In this document: in pieces, positions 52,268 to 59,252 of the stretch
Layout: the number at the start of each line of letters is the position of its first letter
Position numbering within the stretch: position 1 is the first letter of the stretch
DNA from: Fredinandcohnia humi
GTDB lineage: Bacteria; Bacillota; Bacilli; Bacillales; Bacillaceae_L
Assembly (NCBI RefSeq): GCF_001439915.1
Contig: NZ_LMBW01000001.1
Span: 668,628-727,879, forward strand
Reading direction: 5' to 3'
Length of the DNA stretch: 59,252 nt
Translations under genes and position numbers: made by a program
Notes under the pieces: model-generated
Told to the model about the DNA's origin: nothing
The model's input: the letters and a program-made list of their open reading frames with translations, nothing else
Database searches by the model: none

Positions 52268-53218
52268 ATGTCTGCAAAAGAGAATGTTTTAAAAATCAAA
52301 GAGAATATTGGGAAAGTGATCATTGGGAAGGATGATGTTATTGAGTTAGTACTGAATTCTCTTATTAATAGAGGTCATATTTTACTAGAAAGTGTTCCTG
52401 GTACTGGAAAAACAATGCTTGCGAAGAGTTTTGCGAAATCGATTAGCGGAAATTTCAAGCGCATTCAATTTACCCCCGATGTGCTGCCAAGTGATATTAC
52501 CGGGATTCAATTTTTCAACCCAAAGGAACAGGAATTCCAGCTTCGTCCGGGTCCAGTTATGACCAATATCCTATTAGCCGATGAAATTAACCGTGCGACA
52601 CCAAGAACACAATCAAGCTTACTAGAGGTAATGGAGGAACGCCAGGTAACGATAGATGGGGAAACGTTAAAACTTCCTTCACCATTTGTCGTCATTGCAA
52701 CACAAAACCCAATCGAATCACAGCAGGGAACTTTCCCGCTTCCAGAGGCACAAATGGACCGGTTCTTTATGCAAATTGATCTTGGCTATCCAAGCTTTGA
52801 AGAGGAAAAGCAAATCATGAGAACGTATCGACAAAAAAACCCAATCGAGGAAATTTTGGAGGTTCTTTCAAAAGAAGAGATTCAATCCATGCAAGCTGAA
52901 GTCACCCAAGTAAGGCTTTCTGATGAAGTTGAGGATTATTTATTACGAATTGTTCACGCTACCAGGGAACATGCGGATGTTGAAGTTGGAGTGAGCCCAA
53001 GGGGAACCCTAGCACTGATGAAGGCTTCCCAAGGTAAGGCTTATTTGGAAGGACGTATGTTTGTAACCCCAGAGGATATTAAGTTTATTGCTCCATATGT
53101 CATTTCACACCGCCTTGTGCTAACGATGGAAGGATCATTGAAGAAGACGAATCGCCAAATTGTTCAGGAACTGCTTCGGGCGGTATCTGTCCCGGTTGAA
53201 GCAGGAGCAGTGAATTAA
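52268..53218 (+). CDS. MoxR family AAA ATPase
   Basis: 316 residues; Walker A PGTGKT (44-49), Walker B ILLADEINRA (101-110, with D105-E106), sensor ATQNP and LPEAQMDRF (arginine finger region). MoxR ATPases act as chaperones for metal or VWA proteins encoded with them. First of a three-gene operon with DUF58 and DUF4129 genes, the order of yeaC-yeaD-yebA in B. subtilis. ATG follows GGGAGGCGC. The gene's stop is directly followed by the DUF58 start. Confidence 0.93.
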   Translation: MSAKENVLKIKENIGKVIIGKDDVIELVLNSLINRGHILLESVPGTGKTMLAKSFAKSISGNFKRIQFTPDVLPSDITGIQFFNPKEQEFQLRPGPVMTNILLADEINRATPRTQSSLLEVMEERQVTIDGETLKLPSPFVVIATQNPIESQQGTFPLPEAQMDRFFMQIDLGYPSFEEEKQIMRTYRQKNPIEEILEVLSKEEIQSMQAEVTQVRLSDEVEDYLLRIVHATREHADVEVGVSPRGTLALMKASQGKAYLEGRMFVTPEDIKFIAPYVISHRLVLTMEGSLKKTNRQIVQELLRAVSVPVEAGAVN

Positions 53219-54409
53219 ATGAATTGGCAGCGTCAAATATCGACGGGAAATGAAATGTCTTATATGTCAATTCTTTCTTCTGCATTTATTTTAATAGGGA
53301 TGCTATCACAGGTGTTTTTCCTTGTGTTTGTAGGGGTGCTGTTCCTCTTATTTGTCTTTCTAAACAAATATTATTTAAAGCATGTTGGAAATAAAATCGT
53401 CGTTTCTATTGATAAAGAAACGGTTAAGCTCTTTAAAGGTGAAGAAAGCGATTTTTCACTTACCTTACAACAGGAGGGTTTATTACCAATCTTTAATGGA
53501 CATATTCGGCTGACGATTGATCATGTAGTAGGTTTTAAGAATGAAAGAAAGGTACTAGAAACGGAACAGATTGAACTATCTCTTCCGCTTACTCTTTTCG
53601 GGAGGCAAGCCTTTACGACAAAGCTGCCATTTGAAGGGAAACAAAGGGGGGTTGCGAAAATCCGTACTCTTGAAATAAGGATCCCTCATTTATTTGGCTT
53701 TGGTGAGGCTTATCTTCATTATACGAAACCAGTAAGCTTTGAGACGATTATTTTTTCATCACCTGAAACCGTAGGAGGAATTGAAAAAATTGTTCCGAAA
53801 AATCAAGGAGATTACCCAATCCGGAGTTCATTTTTTGAAGACATGACGGCCATTGTTGGAACTAGGGGCTATGTTTCAACAGATCCATTTAACCGAGTTC
53901 ATTGGAAGGCGAGTGCTCGTACCAATCAATTACAAACAAAACTTTTTGATAAAACGGCTCAGTTTTCATGGACGATTATCATAAATGTCCGTGAACGAAA
54001 ACTGGAACATTATTTAAGTGGGTTAACATATTTGCTAGAATCAGCAACCGTAAAAAATATACCGTTCGAGGTTTTTGTCAATGTTAGAAGAGTAGGTAAA
54101 ACGCCATATATCCATCTGCCTCTTGGTAAAGGGAAGGAGCATTTAGCGAAAGCACTTGAATTGATTGCTAGACTTAGTAAGCACAGTGTTACGATTCCGT
54201 TTCACTATATGATCAATAAAATTGAGAGACAACAGCAGCTTTCACCTTATATGATTGTGTTGGGGGAAATGGAAGAAAATGAGCAATTGATTTTAAGAAG
54301 TTTTGCAAGAAAGGGTGTCGATTGCTTTAAGTTAATCGAGAATGAAGACGCGATTTATTTACACAAAGCTTCTTTTTCGGTAAAGAGGGGGGATACCCAT
54401 GCGATTTAG
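53219..54409 (+). CDS. DUF58 domain protein
   Basis: 396 residues. Two N-terminal membrane helices (about 18-33 and 35-46), then a region preceding the DUF58 motif: STDPFNRVHWKASARTNQLQTKLFDK (about 219-245), the family hallmark. The C-terminal half resembles a VWA fold that pairs with MoxR. Its start codon directly abuts the upstream stop and its 3' end overlaps the next start by 11 bases. Confidence 0.9.
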   Translation: MNWQRQISTGNEMSYMSILSSAFILIGMLSQVFFLVFVGVLFLLFVFLNKYYLKHVGNKIVVSIDKETVKLFKGEESDFSLTLQQEGLLPIFNGHIRLTIDHVVGFKNERKVLETEQIELSLPLTLFGRQAFTTKLPFEGKQRGVAKIRTLEIRIPHLFGFGEAYLHYTKPVSFETIIFSSPETVGGIEKIVPKNQGDYPIRSSFFEDMTAIVGTRGYVSTDPFNRVHWKASARTNQLQTKLFDKTAQFSWTIIINVRERKLEHYLSGLTYLLESATVKNIPFEVFVNVRRVGKTPYIHLPLGKGKEHLAKALELIARLSKHSVTIPFHYMINKIERQQQLSPYMIVLGEMEENEQLILRSFARKGVDCFKLIENEDAIYLHKASFSVKRGDTHAI

Positions 54410-55613
54410 TCATTCATTACTTAAGTCGTACCAATATGTAATGGAAGTTATCCTTCTCTATATTTTATTAATATTGCTTTATATTCACACTGAACAGCTG
54501 CCGCCAATTCTGCCTTTCCTGTTTATTACAGGTGTTGGGGCCGTCGTAATTGGTTATTTGTTATCACTGATGAAATCAAATACTCCATATCTATTTATTA
54601 TGTTAGTCGTACCTCTGCTTGCCCTTGCAGGCAGTGTCATGGGATTACCATTCAGTCAGAGTATAGTTATTGCAGCTTTCGTTTGTTACCGGATGATTGT
54701 TCATTTTCATAAAAATCCCAAGCTAACAGAAGCTTTTGTTTTGAATGGCAGCTTACTTCTTGGCGGGCTCACTTATTTTGCGGCAAAAGTCCAAGGGTAT
54801 ATCCATAGTGATATCGTGTTATATTTACTTGTGACCGGGTTGATTTTCTTCATGATGGGTAAGATCTTAAAAAATGTAAATACGAGTTCGCTTGTCATGA
54901 AAAATATGGCCACGAAAAAAAACTCATGGTCTGTATTCGGTTTATTTAGTGGTCTGTTCGTAGGTGCAATTGCTGTTGCGGTTATTTTCCCGATTCTTTT
55001 TGTGAAGGGATTGTCGTTTGTAACATCGATTATCGGGACTGGCCTTTATTGGGTTTCAAAGCCGCTTTTTAATGCTGTTGAAGATATTGAATCGTTTAGA
55101 AGCCCAAGTGGAGAAAGTGTGGGGAGCTTGAACTGGGAGAATACTGAAAACAAAAATCCGTTCTTAGGGATGACAGAAAATTATAACTTTTTCTACATTT
55201 CCATTTTGGGTCTCATCATACTAGCAGTGATTCTCTACTTATTAGCAAGAAAAAGATTTGTAAAAGAGGCTGCGGTGGTGGGGGAAGTCTATCAATATGC
55301 AACAGTCACTGAAGAGATCCAAGCACCTGCTGCAAAATGGAGAAGACCGAAAAGACAAACACCACAGGCAAAGGTTAGAAAGCTAATACTTGATTTGGAG
55401 GTGCTTTCTGCGCAGCACGGTCTAGGTCGCTACCATTATGAAAGTGTGACAGAATGGCTAAGTCGAAATCATTTTCTTGAATACCGTCTTGTTGAACTCT
55501 ATGAGAGAGTAAGATATGGGGATGAAGAATTAAGTATTGAGGAAAACTTGGCTTGTGAGGAAACAGTGAAGCAAATAAAAGCAAAAATAAAAAGCTTAAA
55601 GAAGCGAAAATAG
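54399..55613 (+). CDS. Membrane protein with C-terminal DUF4129 domain
   Basis: 404 residues; about six N-terminal helices (19-36, 40-58, 62-79, 82-100, 110-150, 185-205), a short periplasmic-side part, a further helix (about 269-285) and a cytoplasmic C-terminal tail. The last 90 residues (RKLILDLEVLSAQHGLGRYHYESVTEWLSRN) match DUF4129. The related B. subtilis YebA has a transglutaminase-like domain between helices; here that part is missing and the protein is much shorter (about 400 versus 730). ATG after GGGGGGATACCC. Confidence 0.82.
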   Translation: MRFSHSLLKSYQYVMEVILLYILLILLYIHTEQLPPILPFLFITGVGAVVIGYLLSLMKSNTPYLFIMLVVPLLALAGSVMGLPFSQSIVIAAFVCYRMIVHFHKNPKLTEAFVLNGSLLLGGLTYFAAKVQGYIHSDIVLYLLVTGLIFFMMGKILKNVNTSSLVMKNMATKKNSWSVFGLFSGLFVGAIAVAVIFPILFVKGLSFVTSIIGTGLYWVSKPLFNAVEDIESFRSPSGESVGSLNWENTENKNPFLGMTENYNFFYISILGLIILAVILYLLARKRFVKEAAVVGEVYQYATVTEEIQAPAAKWRRPKRQTPQAKVRKLILDLEVLSAQHGLGRYHYESVTEWLSRNHFLEYRLVELYERVRYGDEELSIEENLACEETVKQIKAKIKSLKKRK

Positions 55614-55642
55614 AAGAAGAACCTGGCTTAAGGAGTTTTCGT

Positions 55643-55826
55643 TGTCTAGCTCCAGCGCCTAGCCCCGACAAGCACAAGTCAATCGCTTCTGAAGGCAAAA
55701 AACGCCTTCTGCCAGCGCTCGTCTTGTGCTTGTCGGACTTGCACAGGATGTGCTGACGTCTACGTTTGCCACAGGACGTGGCAGTTTTTAGTAGACGTTC
55801 AACTGCAAGGCGCTTGCGCTTTTCTC
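55643..55826 (-). repeat. Interspersed repeat family 2, copy c (reverse orientation)
   Basis: Reverse-strand copy ending TGTCTAGCTCCAGCGCCTAG (reverse of the GCTAGACA end). Internal arms CGACAAGCACAAG and CTTGTGCTTGTCG (55667-55735) and GAAGGC/GCCTTC form long hairpins; the 55740-55800 part is an inserted hairpin CTGACGTCTACG..GTAGACGTTC with CCACAGGACGTGG, reminiscent of family 1. Confidence 0.85.
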
Positions 55827-55828
55827 AT

Positions 55829-56626
55829 TCAAACGAAATGTTTACTATTTTCTTTTAAAATCATTTCAACCGCACCGGCAACAGATTCAACGACGTATTT
55901 TGCTTCTTTTTTAACATCGTCATGTGCTGTCGACATCACAAAACTATAAGGCGTTAACCGGAACATGGGGATATCATTAAAAGAGTCCCCAATGCACGCA
56001 ATTTCCTCTGGTTTTAAAGAAAGTTCATCAAGAAGCTTAATAATGGCATTTCCCTTGCTAATTTGCTTTGGCATAATGTCTAAAACATGTTTTTCAGAAA
56101 TGAATAAATCAATCTCATCCTTAAATTCATTAGAAAGCTTTTCATAAATATCGAAAATATCATTTTCAAAGCCTATCAAGGTTATCTTTGATGGCTTGAC
56201 TTCGCTAAATTTTGAACTGATTTCTGGGTCAATGATGATTGGGTTGAACATTCTTTTTTGAACATCCTCTACGTACTCATTGTTTTCATGGGTGAAATTG
56301 GTATCATAGCTGCAAACAATCGTTACAAATTTAGGGTCTAATACCTTATGATAAATACTTTCAGCTATTTCGTGATTAAAGGTGCGTGAAAAAATAGACT
56401 TCTCATCAATCGTGGATGCAAAGGCTCCATTTTGGCTAATTCGATGAAATTTTTGCCCAATCAATTTTAATACTTCTATTATTTCGGTATCCATTCTACC
56501 CGTTGCAATGCTGATTTGAAGTCCTCCCTGTAAAGCCTGATTTAAGGCTTTCACGTCCTGAGGTTTAACTGTATTGTCTTCCTGCAATAGTGTTCCATCT
56601 AAATCACTTACGATTAGCTTGATCAA
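55829..56626 (-). CDS. Cof-type HAD hydrolase (sugar phosphatase-like)
   Basis: 265 residues from TTG 56626, 8 bases after GGAGGTG; the frame extends to 56773, but the extension is membrane-like junk. HAD motif I VSDLDGTLL with D8 and D10, motif II SIATGR, and motif IV IGDSFNDIPMF near residue 215; the large cap region (about 85-190) is of the Cof (IIB) type. Relatives dephosphorylate hexose phosphates or flavin phosphates; not decidable here. Confidence 0.88.
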   Translation of the reverse strand: MIKLIVSDLDGTLLQEDNTVKPQDVKALNQALQGGLQISIATGRMDTEIIEVLKLIGQKFHRISQNGAFASTIDEKSIFSRTFNHEIAESIYHKVLDPKFVTIVCSYDTNFTHENNEYVEDVQKRMFNPIIIDPEISSKFSEVKPSKITLIGFENDIFDIYEKLSNEFKDEIDLFISEKHVLDIMPKQISKGNAIIKLLDELSLKPEEIACIGDSFNDIPMFRLTPYSFVMSTAHDDVKKEAKYVVESVAGAVEMILKENSKHFV

Positions 56627-57137
56627 TGAAAACACCTCCAACTTTATTATGTAGATAAAATACAATATTTGTTTATTATACATGATAATCTTTAAGATTG
56701 GGTGTCTAGAAGGGATTTGTTTTGTAAAAATAGTACATTCAAATAATAATTGGTAAGTGAAAAACATTCTCAATTTTCATTCTTGTCGAATTATAGGTGT
56801 ATATGTTGAAAGATATTTGATTTCTATGCTATACTTTTTCGTGTAAGAGGGTAGGTTGTGAAGTCTAGTGCCTAGTAACCGATTTCTAAACTTTATGAAT
56901 ACATACATGTTACATTTACGTGTTACTGATTCGATCAGGCATGAGTAAAGCATAGGTAAAAACTATGGGAAAGGATCCATAGTGTTTTATTGTCTTTCTC
57001 ATGCCTTTAATTATTCAATTATTCGATTTAGAAAATGGAAATTACTACTCTTTCTTTACATATCTACTAAAAAAGGAACAAATACTACAGGTAATCATTC
57101 CTAATTTTAAATAATTGATTGAAAGGGAGAAATAAAC
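56627..57137 (+). promoter_or_regulatory. ptsH leader with GlcT-type RAT and terminator
   Basis: 510 bp between the divergent Cof gene and ptsH. Promoter: TTGAAA (56806-56811), 18 bases, TATACT (56830-56835). The ribonucleic antiterminator TGTTACTGATTCGATCAGGC (56921-56940) plus ATGAGT matches the RAT of the B. subtilis ptsG leader. A terminator hairpin ACTATGG (56962-56968) / CCATAGT (56977-56983) with GTTTTATT follows, and GGCATGAG (56938-56945) pairs with CTCATGCC over it, so RAT and the outer stem exclude one another. No other gene is visible. Confidence 0.85.
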
Positions 57138-57404
57138 ATGGCAGAAAAAACGTTTAAAATTACAAGTGAGTCAGGAATTCATGCACGTCCAGCGACAGTA
57201 TTAGTACAGGCTGCGAGTAAATATAATTCCGATATTCAATTAGAATATAATGGGAAGTCCGTTAATCTTAAATCAATAATGGGTGTTATGTCTCTTGGAA
57301 TTGGACAAGGTGCTGAAGTGAAAATCGTTGCCGAAGGATCTGATGAAGCAGAAGCAATAACAAACCTGACGGAAATTATGGCAAATGAAGGACTTGGTGA
57401 ATAA
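57138..57404 (+). CDS. ptsH: Phosphocarrier protein HPr
   Basis: General PTS phosphocarrier and catabolite signal. 88 residues with H15 in SGIHARPA (phosphorylated by enzyme I) and S46 in KSIMGVM (HPr kinase site, linked to CcpA). ATG follows GAAAGGGAGA. The stop codon shares its last base with the start of ptsI. Preceded not by ptsG but directly by the GlcT-type leader. Confidence 0.98.
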   Translation: MAEKTFKITSESGIHARPATVLVQAASKYNSDIQLEYNGKSVNLKSIMGVMSLGIGQGAEVKIVAEGSDEAEAITNLTEIMANEGLGE

Positions 57405-59122
57405 TGTCTAATATGATTAAAGGTATTGCTGCTTCCGCAGGAATTGCCATTGCAAAAAGCTTTCGTTTAGAGCATCCTGATTTAACGGTTGAAAAACAAA
57501 CAATCAGTGATAAAGATGCAGAAATAAAGCGCTTTGAGGTCGCGGTAAATCAATCAAAAGATGAATTAGAAGTGATTAAGAAGCGCGCAAATGAAGAATT
57601 AGGGGAAGACAAGGCAGCTATCTTTTCGGCTCATCTACTCGTATTAAGTGATCCAGAACTTCTTAACCCGATTAAAGATAAAATCAGTTCTGAAGGTGTA
57701 AATGCCGAATTTGCCTTGCAAGAAGTGGCAAACATGTTCATTACAATGTTTGAAGGCATGGAAAATGAATATATGGCAGAACGCGCTGCCGATATCCGTG
57801 ACGTTACAAAGCGTGTACTTGCTCATTTGCTAGGGGTTACAATCTCAAATCCTAGTATGATTTCAGAAGAAGTGATCATTATCGCGGAAGATTTAACTCC
57901 ATCAGACACTGCTCAGTTAAATCGTAACTTTGTAAAAGGCTTCACCACTGATATTGGTGGTCGTACATCTCACTCGGCAATCATGGCAAGATCGATGGAA
58001 ATTCCAGCTGTTGTCGGAACAAAGGCTGTTACCTCAACTATTCAAAATGGGGTCATGGTGATTGTTGACGGACTTGATGGCGATGTGATTATTGATCCTT
58101 CCGAAGAGGTTTTAGCACAGTACCGTCAAAAGAAAGACCAATATGAAGCTCAAAAATCCGAATGGGCTAAATTAAAAAATGAAAAAACCGTTACAAGTGA
58201 TGGTGTGCATGTTGAACTTGCAGCCAATATCGGTACCCCCGAAGATGTTAAGGGTGTTCTTGAAAATGGTGGAGAAGCAATTGGACTATACCGTACAGAA
58301 TTCTTATATATGGGACGTGACCAGCTTCCTTCAGAAGAAGAACAATTTGAAGCTTACAAAACAGTTCTTGAAAAAATGGAAGGAAAACCTGTTGTCGTTC
58401 GAACACTTGACATTGGTGGGGACAAGGAACTTCCGTATTTAAATCTGCCAAAAGAACTAAATCCGTTCCTTGGTTTTAGAGCGATTCGTCTTTGCTTAGA
58501 GGAACAGGATATTTTCCGTACACAGCTGCGTGCTTTACTTCGTGCAAGCACATTTGGAAATTTAAAGATTATGTTTCCGATGATTGCAACACTTGATGAG
58601 TTTAGACAAGCCAAAGCAATATTGCTCGAAGAAAAAGACAAGCTTGTGGCGAATGGAACTGCTGTTTCTGATTCGATTGAGATTGGAATCATGGTGGAAA
58701 TTCCATCAACTGCCGTATTGGCTGACCAGTTTGCAAAAGAAGTCGACTTCTTTAGTATCGGAACAAATGATTTAATTCAATATACAATGGCTGCTGACCG
58801 TATGAATGAACGCGTATCATACCTTTATCAACCATATTCACCTTCCATTCTAAGACTTGTTTCAATGGTTATTGAAGCAGCGCATAAGGAAGGCAAGTGG
58901 GCTGGGATGTGTGGAGAAATGGCTGGTGATACCATTGCGATACCAATCCTTCTAGGACTTGGACTTGACGAATTTAGTATGAGTGCGACATCCATTTTAC
59001 CAGCACGTACTCAACTTAAAAAGCTTTCTAAAGCTGAAATCGCAAGCAATAAAGAAAAGATTCTATCTATGAGCACAACAGCGGAAGTTGTTGAGTTTAT
59101 AAAATCAAACTACATGAACTAA
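57404..59122 (+). CDS. ptsI: PTS enzyme I (phosphoenolpyruvate-protein phosphotransferase)
   Basis: Transfers phosphate from phosphoenolpyruvate to HPr. 572 residues: N-terminal HPr-binding and phosphohistidine domain with H190 in [13 protein letters not shown], then the PEP-binding barrel with [22 protein letters not shown], and MCGEMAGD near the active Cys. Translationally coupled to ptsH. Full length. Ends in a terminator. Confidence 0.98.
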   Translation: MSNMIKGIAASAGIAIAKSFRLEHPDLTVEKQTISDKDAEIKRFEVAVNQSKDELEVIKKRANEELGEDKAAIFSAHLLVLSDPELLNPIKDKISSEGVNAEFALQEVANMFITMFEGMENEYMAERAADIRDVTKRVLAHLLGVTISNPSMISEEVIIIAEDLTPSDTAQLNRNFVKGFTTDIGGRTSHSAIMARSMEIPAVVGTKAVTSTIQNGVMVIVDGLDGDVIIDPSEEVLAQYRQKKDQYEAQKSEWAKLKNEKTVTSDGVHVELAANIGTPEDVKGVLENGGEAIGLYRTEFLYMGRDQLPSEEEQFEAYKTVLEKMEGKPVVVRTLDIGGDKELPYLNLPKELNPFLGFRAIRLCLEEQDIFRTQLRALLRASTFGNLKIMFPMIATLDEFRQAKAILLEEKDKLVANGTAVSDSIEIGIMVEIPSTAVLADQFAKEVDFFSIGTNDLIQYTMAADRMNERVSYLYQPYSPSILRLVSMVIEAAHKEGKWAGMCGEMAGDTIAIPILLGLGLDEFSMSATSILPARTQLKKLSKAEIASNKEKILSMSTTAEVVEFIKSNYMN

Positions 59123-59126
59123 GGAA

Positions 59127-59156
59127 AAAACGAGTCTAATTAGACTCGTTTTTTTA
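59127..59156 (+). terminator. Terminator of ptsHI
   Basis: AAACGAGTCTA/TAGACTCGTTT (59128-59151), followed by TTTTATT. Confidence 0.92.
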
Positions 59157-59160
59157 TTCT

Positions 59161-59252
59161 ATCAAATACGCAAAAGCGTATTTGCGCCCAGATTTTTTAG
59201 GCCCACACGAGGTGGGTCACAAAGACGTTGCCACAGGAAGTGGCGTTCTTAG
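59161..59252 (-). repeat. Interspersed repeat family 1, copy R4, cut by the window edge
   Basis: Reverse copy: starts ATCAAATACGCAAAAGCGTA, then TTTGCGCCCAGATTTTTTAG and GGTGGGTCACAAAGACGTTG, ending in CACAGGAAGTGGCGTTCTTAG at the edge. It keeps the middle found in R1 and R2 and lacks the far end because the window stops. Confidence 0.85.

Overview
The window looks like chromosomal DNA of an endospore-forming, AT-rich Bacillaceae bacterium of the Bacillus/Neobacillus/Mesobacillus kind. The pointers are a spore germination hydrolase (CwlJ), lipoteichoic acid synthase, GMP reductase with PurR-box-like sites, a GlcT-type antiterminator in front of ptsHI, a BmrCD-type ABC exporter behind a leader peptide, strong GGAGG ribosome sites, many TTG/GTG starts, and U-tailed intrinsic terminators. 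I see no rRNA, tRNA, prophage or complete insertion sequence. Genus-level placement is inference.

Region 1 (1-8240) is an aromatic catabolism operon cut by the left edge. The order is 2-oxopent-4-enoate hydratase, acylating acetaldehyde dehydrogenase, 4-hydroxy-2-oxovalerate aldolase, 4-oxalocrotonate decarboxylase, 4-oxalocrotonate tautomerase, a LigB-type extradiol dioxygenase-family protein, 4-hydroxybenzoate 3-hydroxylase (PobA), and the alpha and beta subunits of a Rieske oxygenase. The order E-G-F-D-C-x-I recalls the protocatechuate 2,3-cleavage (pra) genes of Paenibacillus. It would take 4-hydroxybenzoate through protocatechuate to pyruvate and acetyl-CoA. A cre-like site lies inside the operon.

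Region 2 (8280-20150) holds household and stress genes: an AarF/UbiB kinase, several small proteins (one of 54 codons), guaC, an XRE-cupin regulator divergent from an esterase/DoxX pair resembling MhqD/MhqP, a membrane metallophosphoesterase, ltaS, the pantothenate symporter pair yhdT-panF, and cwlJ. Region 3 (20400-25060) is a BmrCD-like heterodimeric ABC exporter with a 21-codon leader peptide and attenuator, followed by a YhfK-like reductase. Next comes an array of eight 52-bp hairpin units (25120-25507).

Region 4 (25600-35900) carries an oxidoreductase, an NCS2 permease, a three-gene ABC-2 exporter, a YjiH-like Gate protein, a BASS transporter, a thioesterase, MscL and a CoxG-like protein. 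Region 5 (35988-41820) is a formate/oxalate module: fdhD, an OFA-family antiporter, an MpsC-like DUF2294 protein and an FdhF/YdeP molybdopterin oxidoreductase. Two leaders in it share an orphan structured RNA-like motif, tandem in one and single in the other, directly coupled to terminators. This is my best candidate for an undescribed regulatory system.

Region 6 (41870-59252) has a YeiH transporter, recQ, small unknown proteins (one a likely di-haem membrane protein), a VWA-domain remnant, the cystine transporter tcyP, a VOC protein, an orphan PAS histidine kinase, a MoxR-DUF58-DUF4129 operon, a Cof-type phosphatase, and ptsHI. Two families of structured intergenic repeats are scattered through the window: family 1 at 2841, 32310, 38522, 43461 and 59161; family 2 at 41656, 47650 and 55643. 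Family 1 runs off the right edge.
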